Shown: one piece after another, positions 24,780 through 34,837 of the stretch | How the letters are laid out: the number at the start of each line of letters is the position of its first letter | How positions within the stretch are numbered: the stretch's first letter is position 1 | Source of the DNA: an uncultured cyanobacterium | GTDB taxonomy: Bacteria; Cyanobacteriota; Cyanobacteriia; PCC-6307; Cyanobiaceae | NCBI GenBank assembly: GCA_903871775.1 | Contig: CAIQIA010000016.1 | Coordinates: 1-64,000, forward strand | Length of the DNA stretch: 64,000 nucleotides | Reading direction: 5' to 3' | Program-made: the position numbers and the translations under genes | Notes under the pieces: model-generated | Database searches by the model: none | What the model saw: only the letters and a program-made list of their open reading frames with translations | Told to the model about the DNA's origin: nothing

Positions 24780-26237
24780 TCAGCCGGCAGCCTGACCAGA
24801 TGTGACTGAGGCTCCGCGGCGGGTCAGAAAGGGCGGCAATTCGGGGCCTGTGAGAGCAATCACACCGCCGGCGCGGTCGGCCACGGCCCGCAGGGGCAGC
24901 ACCGCTGCCGTCCCTCCGACGCCGGGATCCGTCTCGGACTCTGCCCCGTCCGGCAGCGGCCTGAGCCGGTAGGGGGCACTCAGGCTCCAGCCGGAGGCGT
25001 GGGCCATCAGCAGCGGATCGGCGGGGGCATGGATGCTCGACGGATGCCGTGGCACCGGCTCCCGGGCCGCCTGCTCGCCGTCGAGCCGCACCGCCCGGGT
25101 GATCGCCTGCAGAAAGCGGCTGCGGGTCACGACCGTCGTCAGATAGGCCACCACCCGCAGCCGCGGGGCATCGAAGCCCTCGGCGCACATGTCGACGCTC
25201 ACCAGCCAGCGGCCCTCCCCCCCGCGGAACCGCTGCAGGGTCTCCGCCGCCTCGGGGTCGAGGGAATGGACCACCCGCACCGGATCGCCCTCTGCCTCCA
25301 GCAGCCGGCCGATGGCCAGGGCGTGGTCGATGTCCCGGGCCACCACCAGCCCCGACGCCGACGGGTCCAGCTCCCGCAGGCGCATCAGCTCGCAGCGGGC
25401 ACTGGCCAGCACCCGACGGGCAATGCCGTCGGGTTCCCCCAGGGCCACCGCCCGCCGCAGGTTGCGGGCCCTCCAGCTCTCCCGCCGCTCCTCCGACAAG
25501 GGGGAGGTGGCCTGCGGATCGGCGCCCCCCTCCCCCCGCTGGTGGTCGACCCAGCCGTCCTGAAAGTGGAACACAAGAGGGCGCACATCACCGGAGGCGA
25601 TCAGCTCCCGGGGCTCGACGCACAGATCCGGGGCGATGACCCGGTGGCAACCGCCGTCGTCGTCGTCGGTCTCGAGGTGGGCCCGGGCGGCGCAGAACCC
25701 CAGCCGATCAGCCCTGAAGGGGGTGCCGGTGAGCCCCACGCGCAGGGCGGCCCCGCCGCTGAGGGCCTCGAACCCGCAGCCCCAGCCCCCCTCGGGTTCC
25801 TCGGGATCCAGACCCAGATGATGCACCTCATCGGCCACGAGCAACCAGCGGTCCAGGGGGGCATGGGCCAGCAACCGCTGCCGCGGCACCCCCGGATCGC
25901 GGGCCAGGGTCTGATAACTGCACACCAGCCCATCGCCCGACGGCAGCCCGTCCCCCAGCACCAGCCCCAGCCGGGCGGCGGCGGCCAGCCACTGCTCGGT
26001 GATGGCCGTGCGGTGGGTGCAGATGCAGAGGGCATCCAGGCGCCCCTCGGCCTGCAGGACCCGGAAGGCGAGCAGGGTGCCGAGGGTCTTGCCGGCCCCA
26101 GGCCCGGCGTTCACCAGCACGTCGCGATCGTGGGCCCGCTCGAGCCGTCGACGCAGCAGATCGGTCAGACGACGCTGCCAGAGACGCGGACGCACCCCGG
26201 CCGGGGCGGCATCCAGCCGGAACGAAGGGGTAGGCAT
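24780..26237 (-). CDS. DEAD/DEAH-box superfamily 2 helicase
   Basis: The 485-residue protein has the first recA-like domain with Walker A NAGPGAGKTLGT (43-54), a DEVHH box, the LTGTPFR motif III region, and a second domain with CAEGFDAPRLRVV and an ITRAVR motif VI. This is the layout of SF2 helicases used for DNA or RNA unwinding, most like the ResIII type. No nuclease or methyltransferase partner is adjacent, so it is not obviously part of a restriction system. The ATG at 26237 is favoured; 26300 would overlap the divergent promoter region. A strong terminator lies at 24663-24692. Confidence 0.85.
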   Translation of the reverse strand: MPTPSFRLDAAPAGVRPRLWQRRLTDLLRRRLERAHDRDVLVNAGPGAGKTLGTLLAFRVLQAEGRLDALCICTHRTAITEQWLAAAARLGLVLGDGLPSGDGLVCSYQTLARDPGVPRQRLLAHAPLDRWLLVADEVHHLGLDPEEPEGGWGCGFEALSGGAALRVGLTGTPFRADRLGFCAARAHLETDDDDGGCHRVIAPDLCVEPRELIASGDVRPLVFHFQDGWVDHQRGEGGADPQATSPLSEERRESWRARNLRRAVALGEPDGIARRVLASARCELMRLRELDPSASGLVVARDIDHALAIGRLLEAEGDPVRVVHSLDPEAAETLQRFRGGEGRWLVSVDMCAEGFDAPRLRVVAYLTTVVTRSRFLQAITRAVRLDGEQAAREPVPRHPSSIHAPADPLLMAHASGWSLSAPYRLRPLPDGAESETDPGVGGTAAVLPLRAVADRAGGVIALTGPELPPFLTRRGASVTSGQAAG

Positions 26238-26317
26238 GGGGGCATTTTGAGTGTTTCTGCGCAGGTCGCCCCCCCCCAGGCGTGCATAGGGTCCGACCAT
26301 CTACCGGACCCACGCCC

Positions 26318-26509
26318 ATGGCCTCAGCCCGCCCGCCCCGTCCGGGGCCCGACGCCCAGCGCCGCCCCGCCGCCCTCCGGCGTCACCTGGAACGCTGTTT
26401 TCGCCGCGAGTGCAACATCGACCCCCTGATCCTGCGGATCCGTCGCCTGCGGCGGCGCTTCCCGGGCCAGGCCCGCTGCCTGGAACAGGAGCTGCTGCCG
26501 ATCGTCTGA
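26318..26509 (+). CDS. Possible small basic protein, function unknown
   Basis: The 63-residue reading frame is rich in Arg and Cys-bearing helix-like sequence (RRHLERCFRREC, then IDPLILRIRRLRRRF). It starts with ATG 26318 and its stop falls where the downstream hydrolase coding sequence is clearly underway. The hydrolase frame also covers most of it, so one of the two overlapping readings is wrong here. If real, the hydrolase would start near 26506 by coupling at the TGA. Confidence 0.4.
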   Translation: MASARPPRPGPDAQRRPAALRRHLERCFRRECNIDPLILRIRRLRRRFPGQARCLEQELLPIV

Positions 26510-27480
26510 AGCGACCGCTGCCGCCCGGGGAGCCGGATCCGTTCGAGCCGCGCTTCCCCTGGTGGGGGCCCGACCTGCAGACCCTGCGCGACACCCTGCG
26601 GGCCCCCCGCCGACCCCGGGATCCCCAGGGCCGCCCCCTGCAGCTTCCCCTCGCCGGCGGCGGCGCCCTGCTGGCCTGGCACGCCCGCCCCGGGCAGCCC
26701 CGCGCCCTGGTGGTGCTGCTGCACGGGCTGGGGGGCGACAGCGAGAGCCCCGGGGTGCGACGGCTGGCGGGCCTGCTGCACACCGCCGGCCTGGCCGTGC
26801 TGCGGCTGAACATGCGGGGGGCCGGTGGCGGACGCCCCCTGGCCCGGGGCACCTATGCGGCGGCCTGCAACACCGATGTGCTGCCCGCCCTGCAGCAGGC
26901 CCGCGACCTCGCCGACGGCACGCCGCTGCTGGCCGTGGGCTTCTCATTGGGCGGCACCGTGCTGCTCAACGCCTGCCTGGAGAGGGCAACGGCGCTCGAT
27001 GGCCTGGCCTGCGTCAGCAGCCCCCTCGACCTGGCCGCCTGCATCGACGCCTTCGAGGCCCCCCGCAACCGGCTTTACCACCGCTGGATGCTGGAGCGCC
27101 TGCGGCACCAGGCCCGCCAGGACCCGGGCGGGCTCAGCCCCCGCGAGGCCCGGGTCCTGGGGCATTGCCGCAGCCTGCGGGCGTTCGACGATGGGCTCAC
27201 CGCTCCCCGCTGGGGCCATGCCGACGGAGCGGCCTACTACGCCGCCGCCAGCCCGCTGGGCCGCCTGGCGGGCCTGGCCACCCCGGGGCTGCTGCTGCAG
27301 GCGGCCGATGATCCCTGGGTGCCGGCGGCGGCCCTGGAGCGCCTGCAGCCCCCCCCGGGGCTGCAGACCCGTCTCACCCGATCCGGCGGCCACAACGGCT
27401 TCCACGATCGCCACGGCTGCTGGAGCGATCGTGTGGTGCTGCAGTGGCTGCAGGGGCGGCTGGCGGCCGAGGGGGCCTGA
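26410..27480 (+). CDS. YheT-like alpha/beta-hydrolase
   Basis: The conserved domain runs from PFEPRFPWWGPDLQTLRDTL, typical of the YheT/ABHD1 family, through LLHGLGGDSESPG and the nucleophile elbow VGFSLGGT to late LQAADDPWVP and SGGHNGFHDR, which hold the Asp and His of the triad. It is a cytoplasmic or membrane-associated esterase-like enzyme of unknown substrate. The start is uncertain: GTG 26410 is the only standard start in this frame before the domain, but it overlaps the small upstream frame by 100 nt. The true start may be a rare codon near 26507. Confidence 0.8.
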   Translation: MQHRPPDPADPSPAAALPGPGPLPGTGAAADRLKRPLPPGEPDPFEPRFPWWGPDLQTLRDTLRAPRRPRDPQGRPLQLPLAGGGALLAWHARPGQPRALVVLLHGLGGDSESPGVRRLAGLLHTAGLAVLRLNMRGAGGGRPLARGTYAAACNTDVLPALQQARDLADGTPLLAVGFSLGGTVLLNACLERATALDGLACVSSPLDLAACIDAFEAPRNRLYHRWMLERLRHQARQDPGGLSPREARVLGHCRSLRAFDDGLTAPRWGHADGAAYYAAASPLGRLAGLATPGLLLQAADDPWVPAAALERLQPPPGLQTRLTRSGGHNGFHDRHGCWSDRVVLQWLQGRLAAEGA

Positions 27481-27513
27481 CGGACCCAGGGAGCCTGTCG
27501 ATCCAGGGCCAAC

Positions 27514-27891
27514 TCAGCCGTTGCCCGCGGGCGGCACCAGGGGGGTGCGGCGCACGATCCAGTCGTCGACGGGGCGGTCGCCCAGCAGATGGTCGGCGAC
27601 GATCCGCTCGATCCGTTCCGGGGTCACGCCGCCGTACCAGATGCCCTCGGGCCAGACCAGCAGCACCGGCCCCCCCTGGCAGTAGCGGAGGCAGTCGACC
27701 TTGCTGCGCAGCACCACCCCGGCCGGATGGTCGGGATCGTCGAGGCCATGGCTGCGCAGCAGGGCCTTGAGCCGCTCCCAGCTGGCGGCCCCGGTGCCGT
27801 CGTCATGGCAGAGGGGCTTGCTGGGGGTGGCGCAGAGCAGCAGATGCCGGCGGACCGGCGGCTGTTCTGCCTCAGCGGATGGCCTCGGCAT
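27514..27891 (-). CDS. Thioredoxin-like 2Fe-2S ferredoxin domain protein
   Basis: The 125-residue protein starts with HLLLCATPSKPLC and later has VDCLRYCQGGPVLLVWPEGI, the four-cysteine pattern of thioredoxin-like [2Fe-2S] ferredoxins. Then comes the WYGGVTPERIERIVADHLL tail common to this group in cyanobacteria. It probably transfers electrons in the cytoplasm; partner unknown. Its start overlaps the end of the upstream gene by 20 nt, indicating co-transcription. ATG 27915 is an alternative but adds a Cys-rich stretch not seen in the family. Confidence 0.85.
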   Translation of the reverse strand: MPRPSAEAEQPPVRRHLLLCATPSKPLCHDDGTGAASWERLKALLRSHGLDDPDHPAGVVLRSKVDCLRYCQGGPVLLVWPEGIWYGGVTPERIERIVADHLLGDRPVDDWIVRRTPLVPPAGNG

Positions 27892-28453
27892 GGTTGAGCA
27901 GCAGATGCTGCACATCCTCCAGGCCCGTGGCGGCAGCCTGACGGGCCTGGTCGAGATCCCCGTGGGCCTCGCCCACCAGCGAGGCGGCCACGGCCTCCAC
28001 CAGCCGCTCCCGGTGCTCCTGCAGCAGCGAGAGCAGTTCAGCCTCGATCACCTGGCGCACGGCCCTGGAGCGCAGGGCATCATGGCCGGCCTCGGCGAAG
28101 GTTCCCCCCACCAGCTCCTTGACGAAGAGCCGCTGCACCTCGCTGCTGCGCAGAAAGCTCTCAACGGCATTGATCGTGCCGTCGGCCACGGTGCGTTCGA
28201 CCTCGGCGGGGGCATCGGCCAGCTTGAACTCCCAGTCGAGGTGGCGGCGCTGCCAGCCCGACTGCTGCAGCATCGGCACCACGGTCTGGGAGAAGGTGTC
28301 GACCGAGATCTCGTAGATGCGCTCGGCCAGGCGCTCGCACCAGTCCTGACCATGCTGCCGCAGGTTCTCCTGCAGTTCATGGCGCTCCACCCGGTGGCCG
28401 CCGTGGTGGCTGTGGCAGACATCACCGGGGCATTCGACGGCGCTGAGGGGCAT
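27872..28453 (-). CDS. Conserved-looking cyanobacterial protein, function unknown
   Basis: From ATG 28453 the protein has 193 residues. It starts with a Cys/His-bearing patch (CPGDVCHSHHGGH) and continues as a mostly helical, acidic protein, with no membrane segment. The early Cys and His could bind a metal, which is only a guess. It lies between dxr (25 nt upstream) and the ferredoxin gene (20-nt overlap) on the same strand, so all three may share a transcript. A longer start at 28633 would overlap the dxr 3' end by 155 nt and is rejected. Confidence 0.65.
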   Translation of the reverse strand: MPLSAVECPGDVCHSHHGGHRVERHELQENLRQHGQDWCERLAERIYEISVDTFSQTVVPMLQQSGWQRRHLDWEFKLADAPAEVERTVADGTINAVESFLRSSEVQRLFVKELVGGTFAEAGHDALRSRAVRQVIEAELLSLLQEHRERLVEAVAASLVGEAHGDLDQARQAAATGLEDVQHLLLNHAEAIR

Positions 28454-28478
28454 GGCGGGCGGGGCACGTTCCCCCGTG

Positions 28479-29735
<1,257 letters not shown>

Positions 29736-29772
29736 GGGCAGGGAGGCACAGGCGCCGGCCAGTCTCCCATCC

Positions 29773-30237
29773 TCACGGCTGGACGGGCCCCAGCTGCAGC
29801 AGCAGACGCTCCGCGATGGGCTCGGCGACGGGCAGGATCGACAGGCGGTTGCCCTGGCGCACCACCGTCAGCTCGTCGACGCTGTACGTGCGGCGCAGCT
29901 CCTCGAGGCTGAGCAACCGGCTGAAGCGTCCCCGGTAGGCCAGGCGGACGCAGTCCCAGCGCGGGTTGTCGCGGCTGGATCGGGGATCGTGATACTTGCT
30001 GGCCGGATCGAACTGGCTCGGGTCCACCAGGCCCGTCTCGATCACCTCCATCAGCCCGACGATGCCGGGGGGCGAGGCGTTGGAGTGGTAGAAGAACGCC
30101 TGGTCGCCGGGGGCCATGGCCCGCATGAAGTTGCGGGCCTGGTAGTTGCGGATGCCGTCCCAGAGGGTGGTGCCCTCGGCGGCGAGGTGGTCGATGCCGT
30201 ACACCTCCGGCTCGCTCTTCATCAGCCACCAGGCCAT
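29773..30237 (-). CDS. EVE-domain protein
   Basis: The 154-residue protein is a complete EVE domain (PUA-like fold): [15 protein letters not shown] at the start, [24 protein letters not shown] and [18 protein letters not shown] domains bind modified bases in DNA or RNA. The bacterial single-domain forms are widespread and their target is usually unknown. Only 3 nt separate its start from the end of the export gene upstream on the same strand, though the functional link is unclear. Confidence 0.92.
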   Translation of the reverse strand: MAWWLMKSEPEVYGIDHLAAEGTTLWDGIRNYQARNFMRAMAPGDQAFFYHSNASPPGIVGLMEVIETGLVDPSQFDPASKYHDPRSSRDNPRWDCVRLAYRGRFSRLLSLEELRRTYSVDELTVVRQGNRLSILPVAEPIAERLLLQLGPVQP

Positions 30238-30240
30238 CGC

Positions 30241-31290
30241 TCAGAACGCTCCAGGCACCAGCAGACGGAAGATGCTCAGGCCGTTGAGCACCGGACCGAG
30301 GGGTTCGACGGCGCTGCGGATGCTGTCGTTGGTCTTGGCCCAGCCATGGCGATCGACGACGACCACATCGCCGTCCCGCAGGGGGGGGTTCTGCTCCGAG
30401 CCCAGGGAAGCGGCGGGGGTGAAGGCCAGGGTGCGCCGGTTGATGGCGCCGCTGGGCTCGAGACGCAGGAGCTCGAGGGTGTTGCGGTTGCCCCGGCGGG
30501 TGATGCCGCCGGCACTCATCACCGCCTGGGACAGGGGGCTGTTGGCCCGCACCTGCTGGGGCCCCGGACGTTCCACCTCGCCGATCACGTTCACCGTGAT
30601 GGTGGCCGGCGCAAAGGTCGAGGAGGCGACGGCGATCAGTTCGCTTTCGGGTTGCTGCTGCTCGGCGATGGGCACCACGACGCTGTCACCGTCGTAGATG
30701 AGCGGATTGACACTGCCCGCCCTGGCCCCCCGGAGCACCGACCAGAAATCGACACTGAATTCGCGGGGGGCGCCACCGGCGGGATCGGGGCGCTGAACGG
30801 TGACGCGCCGCAGATCGCCGCGGGCCGTCAGGCCGCCGGCCTTCTGGATCGCCTCCACCAGGGTCGGCCAGCCGCTCGACTGGATGGCCGGGCCGGCGGC
30901 CTTGCCATCGGCGGCACTGAGCTGGTTGGTCTCGGCGCGGCTGATGCTGTACAGGCCGGGGCGCTGCACCTCTCCGGTCACCGAGATCCGCAGGGGGCGG
31001 GTGCCGATCAGATCGAGGTAGACAGACGGGCGCCTGAGAAAGCGGGTGTAACCGCGGGTGATGCGGTCCCGCGCCTGGTCGATGGTGAGCCCCCACACCG
31101 GCACGCTGCCCAGCCGGGGCAGGTTGACGGTGCCGTCGGGCAGCACCTCGGCCTGGGTGTCGTACCCCTCCATCTTGAACAGCGACAGCCGCAGGCGATC
31201 GCCAGGCCCGAGGCGGTATCGCAGGGGGGAGGCCGCTGGAGGTGCAGGCGCCACCTGGGCGGGGGGGACGACCGCCAGAGCGGGAACCAT
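30241..31290 (-). CDS. Wza-type polysaccharide export protein (Poly_export + SLBB)
   Basis: The 349-residue product begins with a hydrophobic but poorly defined leader. A Poly_export domain follows, with YRLGPGDRLRLSLF and a PSVYLDLIGTRPLRISVTG block, then SLBB domains (VNVIGEVERPGPQQVRANSP and a second repeat). These proteins form the outer-membrane or periplasmic export channel for capsule and other exopolysaccharides. No lipobox cysteine is seen, unlike classical Wza. It marks the left end of the polysaccharide locus. ATG 31290 is taken as the start; longer readings enter the glycosyltransferase gene. Confidence 0.85.
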   Translation of the reverse strand: MVPALAVVPPAQVAPAPPAASPLRYRLGPGDRLRLSLFKMEGYDTQAEVLPDGTVNLPRLGSVPVWGLTIDQARDRITRGYTRFLRRPSVYLDLIGTRPLRISVTGEVQRPGLYSISRAETNQLSAADGKAAGPAIQSSGWPTLVEAIQKAGGLTARGDLRRVTVQRPDPAGGAPREFSVDFWSVLRGARAGSVNPLIYDGDSVVVPIAEQQQPESELIAVASSTFAPATITVNVIGEVERPGPQQVRANSPLSQAVMSAGGITRRGNRNTLELLRLEPSGAINRRTLAFTPAASLGSEQNPPLRDGDVVVVDRHGWAKTNDSIRSAVEPLGPVLNGLSIFRLLVPGAF

Positions 31291-31319
31291 GGGGGGTGAT
31301 CGACGGGCGGCGCTCGAAC

Positions 31320-32321
31320 TTAGACGACCAAGACCCGTTCCAACGGATGGGTCGTGCAGCCCGGACGCCGTCCCAGCTCCCGGACCATGGCCAGCCCCCC
31401 TTCCGCCAGGGCCCGTCGCTGGCCGGGGGCGTCGACCAGTGCCGCGATCGCCTCCAGCCACAGGTGCTGATCATCGGCCAGCAGCAGCCCCGTCTGCCCG
31501 TGGCGGACGCTGCTGCGGTAAGGCTCCCGATCGGAATAGAGCCCCACCGCCCCGAGCCGGGCCGCATCGACGACCTTGACGGCGGCCCGGCCCGCATTGA
31601 ACGGATCCTCGAGCAACGGACAGAGCAGCAGATCGATGCTGCGGCTGCCGGTCTCCTGCAGATAGCGCTCCCAGTCCATCGGATGCAGCAGCCGCACCCG
31701 GGGCAGGTGCCGGAACTGACGGTTGATGGTCAGGTCGCCGAACAGATCCACATGGGTGTGCTGCCAGCGTTGCTGCAGAGCCGTGAGCAGCGGCAGCAGC
31801 CAGGCGAACTCACGCTGGTGGGCGGCGGTGCCCAGGTAGGCCAGCTGCATCCGCGGCTGCCGCTGCAGCAGCCGCGGATGGGGATCGAGGGGCAGCAGGC
31901 GGGGGGAGAGATGGGCGTACTTGCGGGCCAGGGCGGCGCTGGTGACCCAGACCTCATCGAACAGGCCCGGCACATGGCGGCGCTGGGCGGTGATGGCCTG
32001 CCGCAGGCGGCGGCGGTAGGTGTCGGGCAGGCTGCCGGCGGCGGCTGGATCCAGCAGATCGTCATCCATCAGATAGATGAGCCGGCAGCCCTGGCGACGC
32101 AGGGCCCGCAGGGGGCGCAGCCAGGGGGCCGGCAGGGCCCGCACCACCACCAGCAGAGATGGCAGCCCGTTCAGACGCGCCAGTTCAGCGGCGGGATCGT
32201 GGCGGCTGTCGAGATCGTGGCGGCCGCAGCCGAGCCGCTCGAGGGGGGCCGCCAGAAAGTGATCGATGGTGGGGCCGGCCCCCTGATGCAGCAGCACCAG
32301 CGATGGCGGACTGGGTGACAT
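31320..32321 (-). CDS. Glycosyltransferase-like protein
   Basis: The 333-residue protein has a GT-B-like look. An N-terminal half holds RLIYLMDDDLLDP, and a second half holds LAYLGTAAHQREFAWLLPLL, a VDLFGDL strand and a C-terminal AAVKVVDAARLGAVGLYSD followed by GLLLADD. These resemble the nucleotide-sugar-binding end of GT4-type enzymes. It probably adds a sugar during synthesis of the local polysaccharide. The donor and acceptor are unknown. It follows the same strand as the export gene with a 29-nt gap, and is divergent from the acyltransferase gene. Confidence 0.7.
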   Translation of the reverse strand: MSPSPPSLVLLHQGAGPTIDHFLAAPLERLGCGRHDLDSRHDPAAELARLNGLPSLLVVVRALPAPWLRPLRALRRQGCRLIYLMDDDLLDPAAAGSLPDTYRRRLRQAITAQRRHVPGLFDEVWVTSAALARKYAHLSPRLLPLDPHPRLLQRQPRMQLAYLGTAAHQREFAWLLPLLTALQQRWQHTHVDLFGDLTINRQFRHLPRVRLLHPMDWERYLQETGSRSIDLLLCPLLEDPFNAGRAAVKVVDAARLGAVGLYSDREPYRSSVRHGQTGLLLADDQHLWLEAIAALVDAPGQRRALAEGGLAMVRELGRRPGCTTHPLERVLVV

Positions 32322-32362
32322 CAGCGACAGCGGCCCTGGACGGGTGCTGCAGAATCCCGGCC

Positions 32363-33304
32363 ATGCCTGTCCTGCCGGACCACCCCCCTCCGGGGAACGA
32401 CGCTCTCGACAGCCCGGCGCTGCCCGATCTGCCGCGGCAGTATCCGGGCGGCCTGTTCTTCCGCCAGGGGGACCTGGAGACCTATCTGCTGCGGCCCGAC
32501 GATTTCGGCACCCTGGCCGGCGGCATCGGCCGGCTGCGGGCGGAGGCCTTCCGGGAGGTGTCGCCCCTCGGTCCACGGCACAGCGACCTTGACGGCCGCG
32601 ATGCCCACTACTGGCATCTGCTGGTGTGGGACCGGCGCACCGGCAGCGTGGCCGGTGCCCAGCGGCTGAGCTTCTCGCGCTGGCAGCCCGAGGCCTGGGA
32701 CGGCCACTGCTCGTACCTCGAGCACTGCTTTCCCGGCCTGGCCCGGGACCTCACGGAAGCCGGCCATCACTATCTGGAGGTGGGCCGCATCTTCGTGACC
32801 CCCCTCCACCGCGCCGACTTCCGCATTCTGCCCACCCTGCTGCGGTCGGCGGCCATGCTGGCGCGGGCCACCGACCACCGCTGGACCCTGGGTCTGATGT
32901 CGTTCTGCCAGATCGGGCAGCCCCAGGCCCTGGTGGAGCGGTTCCTTGAGCGCCTGCGGCTTCCACCCTTCTGCGCCGGGGACCTCAACCTTCCCCCGCC
33001 CCGCCATCCCGTGCCGGGCCTGCACGACACCGCGGCGGCCGATCCCGCCGACCTCGACTGCCGCACGTACCGCGAGCTGGAGCAGCAGCTGCGCCAGGTC
33101 GACGAGCGCTTCCGGGTGCCGGGCCTGGTGCGCCTCAACGCCGGCCTCAGCGGGGCAAGGGTGGCGGGGTTCTCGATCGCCCGCGACTTCAACCAGATCA
33201 TCGAGATCCTGATGGCCTGCGATGGCTGGGAGCCGGCGCCGGCCCAGTCGCATCCGGCTCTGGTGCTGCCCCATCGCAGCCCCTGGCTGCCGGTGGCCCC
33301 GTGA
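32363..33304 (+). CDS. GNAT-type acyltransferase, OlsB/haemolysin-like
   Basis: The 313-residue protein contains a GNAT-like core with GSVAGAQRLSFSRW, SYLEHCFPGL, a YLEVGRIFVTPLHR strand-loop and TLGLMSFCQI. This resembles the OlsB/haemolysin (Acetyltransf_5) group that transfers acyl chains from acyl carrier protein to amines. The next two genes encode an acyl carrier protein and a condensing enzyme, which fits an acyl-ACP-dependent transfer. The family match is by pattern only; N-acyl amino acid synthases are an alternative name for similar proteins. ATG 32363 is used since it follows an intergenic gap. Confidence 0.65.
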   Translation: MPVLPDHPPPGNDALDSPALPDLPRQYPGGLFFRQGDLETYLLRPDDFGTLAGGIGRLRAEAFREVSPLGPRHSDLDGRDAHYWHLLVWDRRTGSVAGAQRLSFSRWQPEAWDGHCSYLEHCFPGLARDLTEAGHHYLEVGRIFVTPLHRADFRILPTLLRSAAMLARATDHRWTLGLMSFCQIGQPQALVERFLERLRLPPFCAGDLNLPPPRHPVPGLHDTAAADPADLDCRTYRELEQQLRQVDERFRVPGLVRLNAGLSGARVAGFSIARDFNQIIEILMACDGWEPAPAQSHPALVLPHRSPWLPVAP

Positions 33305-33357
33305 TAGAAACACGCAACCGCTGATCCCGTATGGCGTCGTCAACCCCGACCGGAGCC

Positions 33358-33606
33358 ATGACGGAAGCCCAGGCCCTCGACATCCTCGGCGACCTGCTGC
33401 GCACCATCGCCGGCGTCGAGCCCACCAAGGTGCAACCATCGTGTCGCTTTGTGGAAGACCTCGGTGTCGATTCCCTCGGCATGATGGAAATGATCCTGGA
33501 GGCCGAAACGCGGTTTTCCATTGCCATCGACGCTGGAGAGCTGCCACGGCTGCTGACCGTGGCCGATCTGCTGCAGCTGCTGCGTCAGCACGGAGCGATT
33601 GACTGA
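33358..33606 (+). CDS. Acyl carrier protein
   Basis: The 82-residue product is a stand-alone acyl carrier protein: four-helix length and the phosphopantetheine site GVDSLGMME with Ser39, followed by an acidic helix. Start ATG 33358 has GGAG directly upstream; ATG 33331 would add nine residues. It is not the housekeeping AcpP by context, because it is coupled to a separate KAS II gene that begins before its stop codon (8-nt overlap). It probably carries a growing or finished acyl chain for the neighbouring enzymes. Confidence 0.88.
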   Translation: MTEAQALDILGDLLRTIAGVEPTKVQPSCRFVEDLGVDSLGMMEMILEAETRFSIAIDAGELPRLLTVADLLQLLRQHGAID

Positions 33607-34837
33607 CCGCATCGCCATCACCGGCCTGGGTGTGGTCTCCCCCCTGGGCAGCACCCACCCCTCCACCTGGCGGTCCCTGCTCGAGGGCCGCAGCGGCCTG
33701 CGTGCCCTCGATCCCGCCTGGAGTGCCGACCTCCCCAGCCGCGTCGGGGGCGTCAGCAGCTTCGAGATCCATGCCCTGCTGGAACCGCACCGGGCCCGGC
33801 GCCTCGACCGTTCAGCCCAGATGGGCCTGGTGGCGGCCCAGGAGGCCTGGACCCACGCCGGGCGCCCCAGCCTGGCCCCCGAGCGCCTCGGGGTCGTGTT
33901 CGGCACCGGCATGGGAGGCCTGGCCACCCTGCAGGAGCAGTTGACCGTGCTGCGGGAGCAGGGCCCCGCCCGGGTCAACCCGCTGACGGTGCCGATGATC
34001 ATGCCCAACGCCGTGGCCGCCCAGATCGCCCTGTTCCTGGGGGCCCGCGGCCCCCTGGAGGCGCCGGTCTCGGCCTGCGCCTCCGGGGCCGACGCCATTC
34101 TCTGGGGGGCTCGCCTGCTGCAGCAGGACCTGGCCGACGTCGTGGTGGTGGGCGGCTGCGATGCGCTGCTCAACCGTGCCGGCATGGCGGCCTTCGGAGC
34201 GATGCGGGCCCTGGCCGGCTGCGACGGCCCCCCGGAGGAGGCCAGCCGCCCCTTCGACCGCGACCGCTGCGGCTTCGTCATGGGTGAGGGGGCCGCGGCC
34301 CTGGTGCTGGAACGCCCCGAGCGGGCGCGGGCCCGCAATGCTCCAGTGCATGGCTGGCTGCGGGGGGGAGCCGTCACCGCCGATGCCCACCACATCACCA
34401 CCCCCCAGCCCGAGGGGCGGCAGGCCGAACGGGCCATGGGCCAGGCCCTGGAGCAGGCCGGCGTCAGTCCCGATGATCTGCAGCTGGTCAAGGCCCATGG
34501 CACCGGCACCGTGCAGGGCGACCACGCCGAGGCCCTGGCCCTGGGCCGCCTGTTTGACGGCAGCGCTGGGGCTCGCCGCCCCTGGCTGCTGGCGCCGAAG
34601 GCGGCAGTGGGGCATCTGATCGGCGGCGCCGGTGCCCTCGAAGCCGTGCTGACGGTGCTCTGCCTGCGGGAGGGTCTGGTGCCGGCCCAGCGCAACTGCC
34701 CCCATCCCGACCCGGCCCTGCCCCTGCCGATGCCCCAGGCGGTCAGCCGGCTGGAAGGCCCGGCCAGGCTGGCACTGGCCAATGCCTTCGGCTTCGGGGG
34801 GAAGAACGTGGTGCTGGTGTTCGAAGGGCCGGGATGA
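33599..34837 (+). CDS. 3-oxoacyl-ACP synthase, KAS II (FabF-like)
   Basis: The 412-residue enzyme has the Cys-His-His triad of elongating condensing enzymes: Cys160 in VSACASGADA, His300 in KAHGTGT and His339 in GHLIGGAG, plus Lys334. It extends acyl-ACP with malonyl-ACP. The start is TTG 33599, overlapping the ACP stop. Whether it is the main FabF or a dedicated extra copy cannot be known from the window; sitting with an ACP and GNAT gene inside a capsule locus suggests a dedicated pathway. Its 3' end overlaps the convergent KpsS-like gene by 95 nt. Confidence 0.9.
   Translation: MTDRIAITGLGVVSPLGSTHPSTWRSLLEGRSGLRALDPAWSADLPSRVGGVSSFEIHALLEPHRARRLDRSAQMGLVAAQEAWTHAGRPSLAPERLGVVFGTGMGGLATLQEQLTVLREQGPARVNPLTVPMIMPNAVAAQIALFLGARGPLEAPVSACASGADAILWGARLLQQDLADVVVVGGCDALLNRAGMAAFGAMRALAGCDGPPEEASRPFDRDRCGFVMGEGAAALVLERPERARARNAPVHGWLRGGAVTADAHHITTPQPEGRQAERAMGQALEQAGVSPDDLQLVKAHGTGTVQGDHAEALALGRLFDGSAGARRPWLLAPKAAVGHLIGGAGALEAVLTVLCLREGLVPAQRNCPHPDPALPLPMPQAVSRLEGPARLALANAFGFGGKNVVLVFEGPG

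Noticed and set aside
24780-26237. Helicase as part of a restriction or phage-defence system
   Set aside because: No nuclease, methyltransferase or other defence gene is adjacent.
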